Origin: JAWRCU01 sp033542235
GTDB lineage: Bacteria > Pseudomonadota > Alphaproteobacteria > Rhizobiales > Rhizobiaceae
Assembly: GCF_033542235.1 (NCBI RefSeq)
Contig: NZ_JAWRCU010000005.1
Location: 310,001-374,000 of the forward strand
Reading direction: 5' to 3'
DNA length: 64,000 nucleotides
Shown: piece by piece, positions 62,156 to 64,000 of the stretch
How the letters are laid out: each line of letters starts with the position of its first letter
Position numbering within the stretch: position 1 is the stretch's first letter
The notes under the pieces: generated by a model
Databases searched by the model: none
Told to the model about the DNA's origin: nothing
The model's input: the letters and a program-made list of their open reading frames with translations, nothing else
Position numbers and translations under genes: made by a program

Positions 62156-63726
62156 GCCACCTCTTTCACGTCATGTTCGACATGGCCGGGCTCGGCACCG
62201 CCCATCAGAAGGCCGATTTTCTCGAACGTCGCCTGCGCGATCGGCAGCGGTCTCGACAGCGTGCCATTGTGCATGACGGCGATCGCGTCGGAGATCTCGA
62301 ACAGCTCGTCGAGGTCCTGGCTGATGACGAGCACCGCCGAGCCGCTGCGCGCAAGCTCGATCAGGGCCTGCCGGATGCGCGCGGCTGCACCTGCGTCGAC
62401 GCCCCAGGTCGGCTGGTTGACGACCATCACGCTCGGCCGGCGATCGAGCTCGCGCCCGATGATGAATTTCTGGAGATTGCCGCCCGAAAGTGCGGCGGCC
62501 TCCGGATCCGGCGCGCTCTTCCGGACGTCCATCGCCTTTATGATGCGCTGGGCGGCGGCAGCGATCGCACCCGAATGCACGAAACCCGCTGCACCCAGGA
62601 AGGCTTTGCGGTCGGTCTTGTGGCGCGACAGCAAAAGGTTCTCTGAAAGAGTCATGCGCGGCGCAGCGCCGTGGCCGAGCCGCTCTTCCGGCACGAAGGC
62701 AGCGCCCAGGAGGCGTCTACCGGAAATCGCGAGGTGACCCGCGTCCCTGCCGCGGATACGGATGGAGCCGCCGTCCTGTTGCCGAACCTCTCCGGAGACG
62801 GCCTCGAACAGCTCGCCCTGGCCGTTACCGGCCACGCCGGCAATGCCGACCACCTCCCCGGCTTTCACCTCGAGATTGATATTCTTGAGCGGAATGGAGA
62901 ACGGCGTCGCCGGCTTGCGGTCAAGGCCGCGGATCTCGAGCAATGCCGGGTGCGGAGCCGACTCCTCGACCGGCGGACGAACGACCTGCAGCACCTCGTT
63001 GCCGACCATCATGCGGGCGAGAGAGGCTGCCGTTTCCTTGCGTGGATCGCAGTGGCCGACCACCTTGCCGTGGCGAAGCACAGTGGCACGGTCGCACATG
63101 CGCTTCACCTCTTCGAGGCGATGCGAAATGTAGAGGATCGACTTGCCCTCGCTCCTCAGGCGCTCCAGCGTCTCGAACAGCTTGTCGGCCTCTTGCGGGG
63201 TCAGCACTGAAGTCGGCTCGTCAAGAATGATGAGCTCGGGTACCTGCAGCAGGCAGCGGATGATCTCGATGCGCTGGCGCTCACCGACGGAAAGATCCCC
63301 GACCAGCGAGTTGGGGTCGAGCGGCAGGCCATAGCCGTAGGAGAGCGCCTGCGCCTTAGCGGCGATCGTGCCGATCGGCGTCTTGTGGTCGAGCGAGAGC
63401 GCGATGTTCTCTGCGGCCGTCAGCGCTTCGAATAGCGAGAAATGCTGGAACACCATGCCGATGCCGAGCTTGCGCGCGGCACCGGGGCTCGCGATCCTGA
63501 CCGGCTCGCCCTTCCAGCGGATCTCGCCTTCGTTCGGTTCGAGCGAGCCGAACAGCATCTTCACGAGGGTCGATTTGCCGGCGCCGTTTTCGCCGAGCAG
63601 CGCATGGATCTCGCCGCGCCCGATGGTCAGGTTGATGTGATCGCAGGCCGTCAGCGTACCGAATATTTTCGTGAGGCCGACGACCTCAAGCAGGTTCGCG
63701 GCCTCGGAGCCGTTCGCAGCACCCAC
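62152..63726 (-). CDS. Nucleoside ABC transporter ATP-binding protein, tandem domains
   Basis: A 524-residue protein with two ABC domains. Domain 1: Walker A LLGENGAGKSTL, signature LSVGERQRIEI, Walker B LIILDEPTSVLT. Domain 2: a degenerate P-loop GVAGNGQGELF, signature LSGGNLQKFI. This asymmetry is normal for RbsA/NupA-type subunits. GTG at 63726 has GGGAGG six bases upstream; a TTG four codons earlier is unlikely. First gene of the transporter run. Confidence 0.94.
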   Translation of the reverse strand: MGAANGSEAANLLEVVGLTKIFGTLTACDHINLTIGRGEIHALLGENGAGKSTLVKMLFGSLEPNEGEIRWKGEPVRIASPGAARKLGIGMVFQHFSLFEALTAAENIALSLDHKTPIGTIAAKAQALSYGYGLPLDPNSLVGDLSVGERQRIEIIRCLLQVPELIILDEPTSVLTPQEADKLFETLERLRSEGKSILYISHRLEEVKRMCDRATVLRHGKVVGHCDPRKETAASLARMMVGNEVLQVVRPPVEESAPHPALLEIRGLDRKPATPFSIPLKNINLEVKAGEVVGIAGVAGNGQGELFEAVSGEVRQQDGGSIRIRGRDAGHLAISGRRLLGAAFVPEERLGHGAAPRMTLSENLLLSRHKTDRKAFLGAAGFVHSGAIAAAAQRIIKAMDVRKSAPDPEAAALSGGNLQKFIIGRELDRRPSVMVVNQPTWGVDAGAAARIRQALIELARSGSAVLVISQDLDELFEISDAIAVMHNGTLSRPLPIAQATFEKIGLLMGGAEPGHVEHDVKEVA

Positions 63727-64000
63727 GGTGCCTCCCAATCTGTTGCCAGATGTGTTCTATCGTTCCCGCCCACATCGTAGGCGCGCGCACCACTCCGGGC
63801 AAAGTACAGGCAACCTTGAAAGTGCTTAAAGTTCAGGACGGGTAATTTCAAGGCATAGGGACTGTTCAGGTAAGCGATTTCGCCGTTCTGTTAGGCGAAT
63901 TTCCTGTACCCTTCCAGCCCCCTCCTATGTTGCGTCACCGCGGCGGGAGAAGGCCCAGGGTGGAGCTGATTTCTCCGCGCCAGCCTCACTGCACACACCC
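63727..64000. other. Upstream region of the nucleoside transporter operon
   Basis: About 270 bases to the window edge with no supported gene; the promoter for the minus-strand operon should be here. Confidence 0.4.

Overview
The window looks like the chromosome of a rhizobial alphaproteobacterium, most likely Mesorhizobium-like (Phyllobacteriaceae/Rhizobiaceae). The basis is the GC-rich codon use, the gene order rlpA-dac-tmk-holB-metG-tatD-MBL (familiar from alphaproteobacteria), DUF768-like and DUF2934 proteins, many ABC operons, and two intergenic palindromes of the rhizobial RIME type. The genus is inference.

Layout. 1-8.7 kb (minus strand) is a housekeeping block: a partial ROK kinase, YbaK-type editing protein, MBL hydrolase, TatD, MetG, DNA polymerase III delta', thymidylate kinase, a D,D-carboxypeptidase-like protein with an altered KTG box, and RlpA. 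9-10 kb holds two small unknown genes. 10.1-17.7 kb is a catabolic and uptake module: diaminopropionate ammonia-lyase, M24 hydrolase, amino-acid ABC transporter (binding protein plus a fused permease-ATPase), M20-type amidase/carbamoylase, divergent AsnC regulator and an isochorismatase-fold protein. It probably degrades a diaminopropionate-containing or ectoine-like compound. 17.8-25.9 kb is mixed: DUF899, an orphan hybrid histidine kinase, LssY-domain protein, DUF2934, aldo/keto reductase, serine hydrolase. 26.3-34.5 kb is a full kdpFABCDE potassium-uptake operon, preceded by a 27-codon membrane ORF.

35.1-38.6 kb is a decayed accessory strip. It has a tRNA-Ser 5' half, a tRNA-Lys-like gene, an integrase C-terminal fragment running into an intact tRNA-Ser(TGA), a frameshifted Gly/Ser-repeat secreted protein and small rhizobial ORFs.

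39.9-52.4 kb encodes what looks like a complete non-phosphorylating L-fucose (or similar 6-deoxysugar) pathway. It comprises an ABC sugar transporter, mutarotase, candidate dehydrogenase, lactonase, L-fuconate dehydratase, SDR, and fumarylacetoacetase-type hydrolase, with a divergent IclR regulator, a second enolase-superfamily enzyme and a MaoC hydratase. A neighbouring operon (52.5-55.4 kb) has a second, similar MaoC protein, a CaiB/BaiF CoA-transferase and a solute-binding protein without a signal peptide. It shares an operator-like 13-mer with the sugar promoter, so the two may form one regulon. 55.6-58.7 kb holds a TerC protein, RimO, a small protein and a GST. 58.9-63.7 kb is a BMP-type (probably nucleoside) ABC transporter.

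The most unusual structural signal is a family of palindromic arrays built on an 8-bp period (TAGGGCAA/TAAGGCAG). Three copies and a degenerate fourth lie at gene ends, and in three genes the array supplies or abuts the stop codon.
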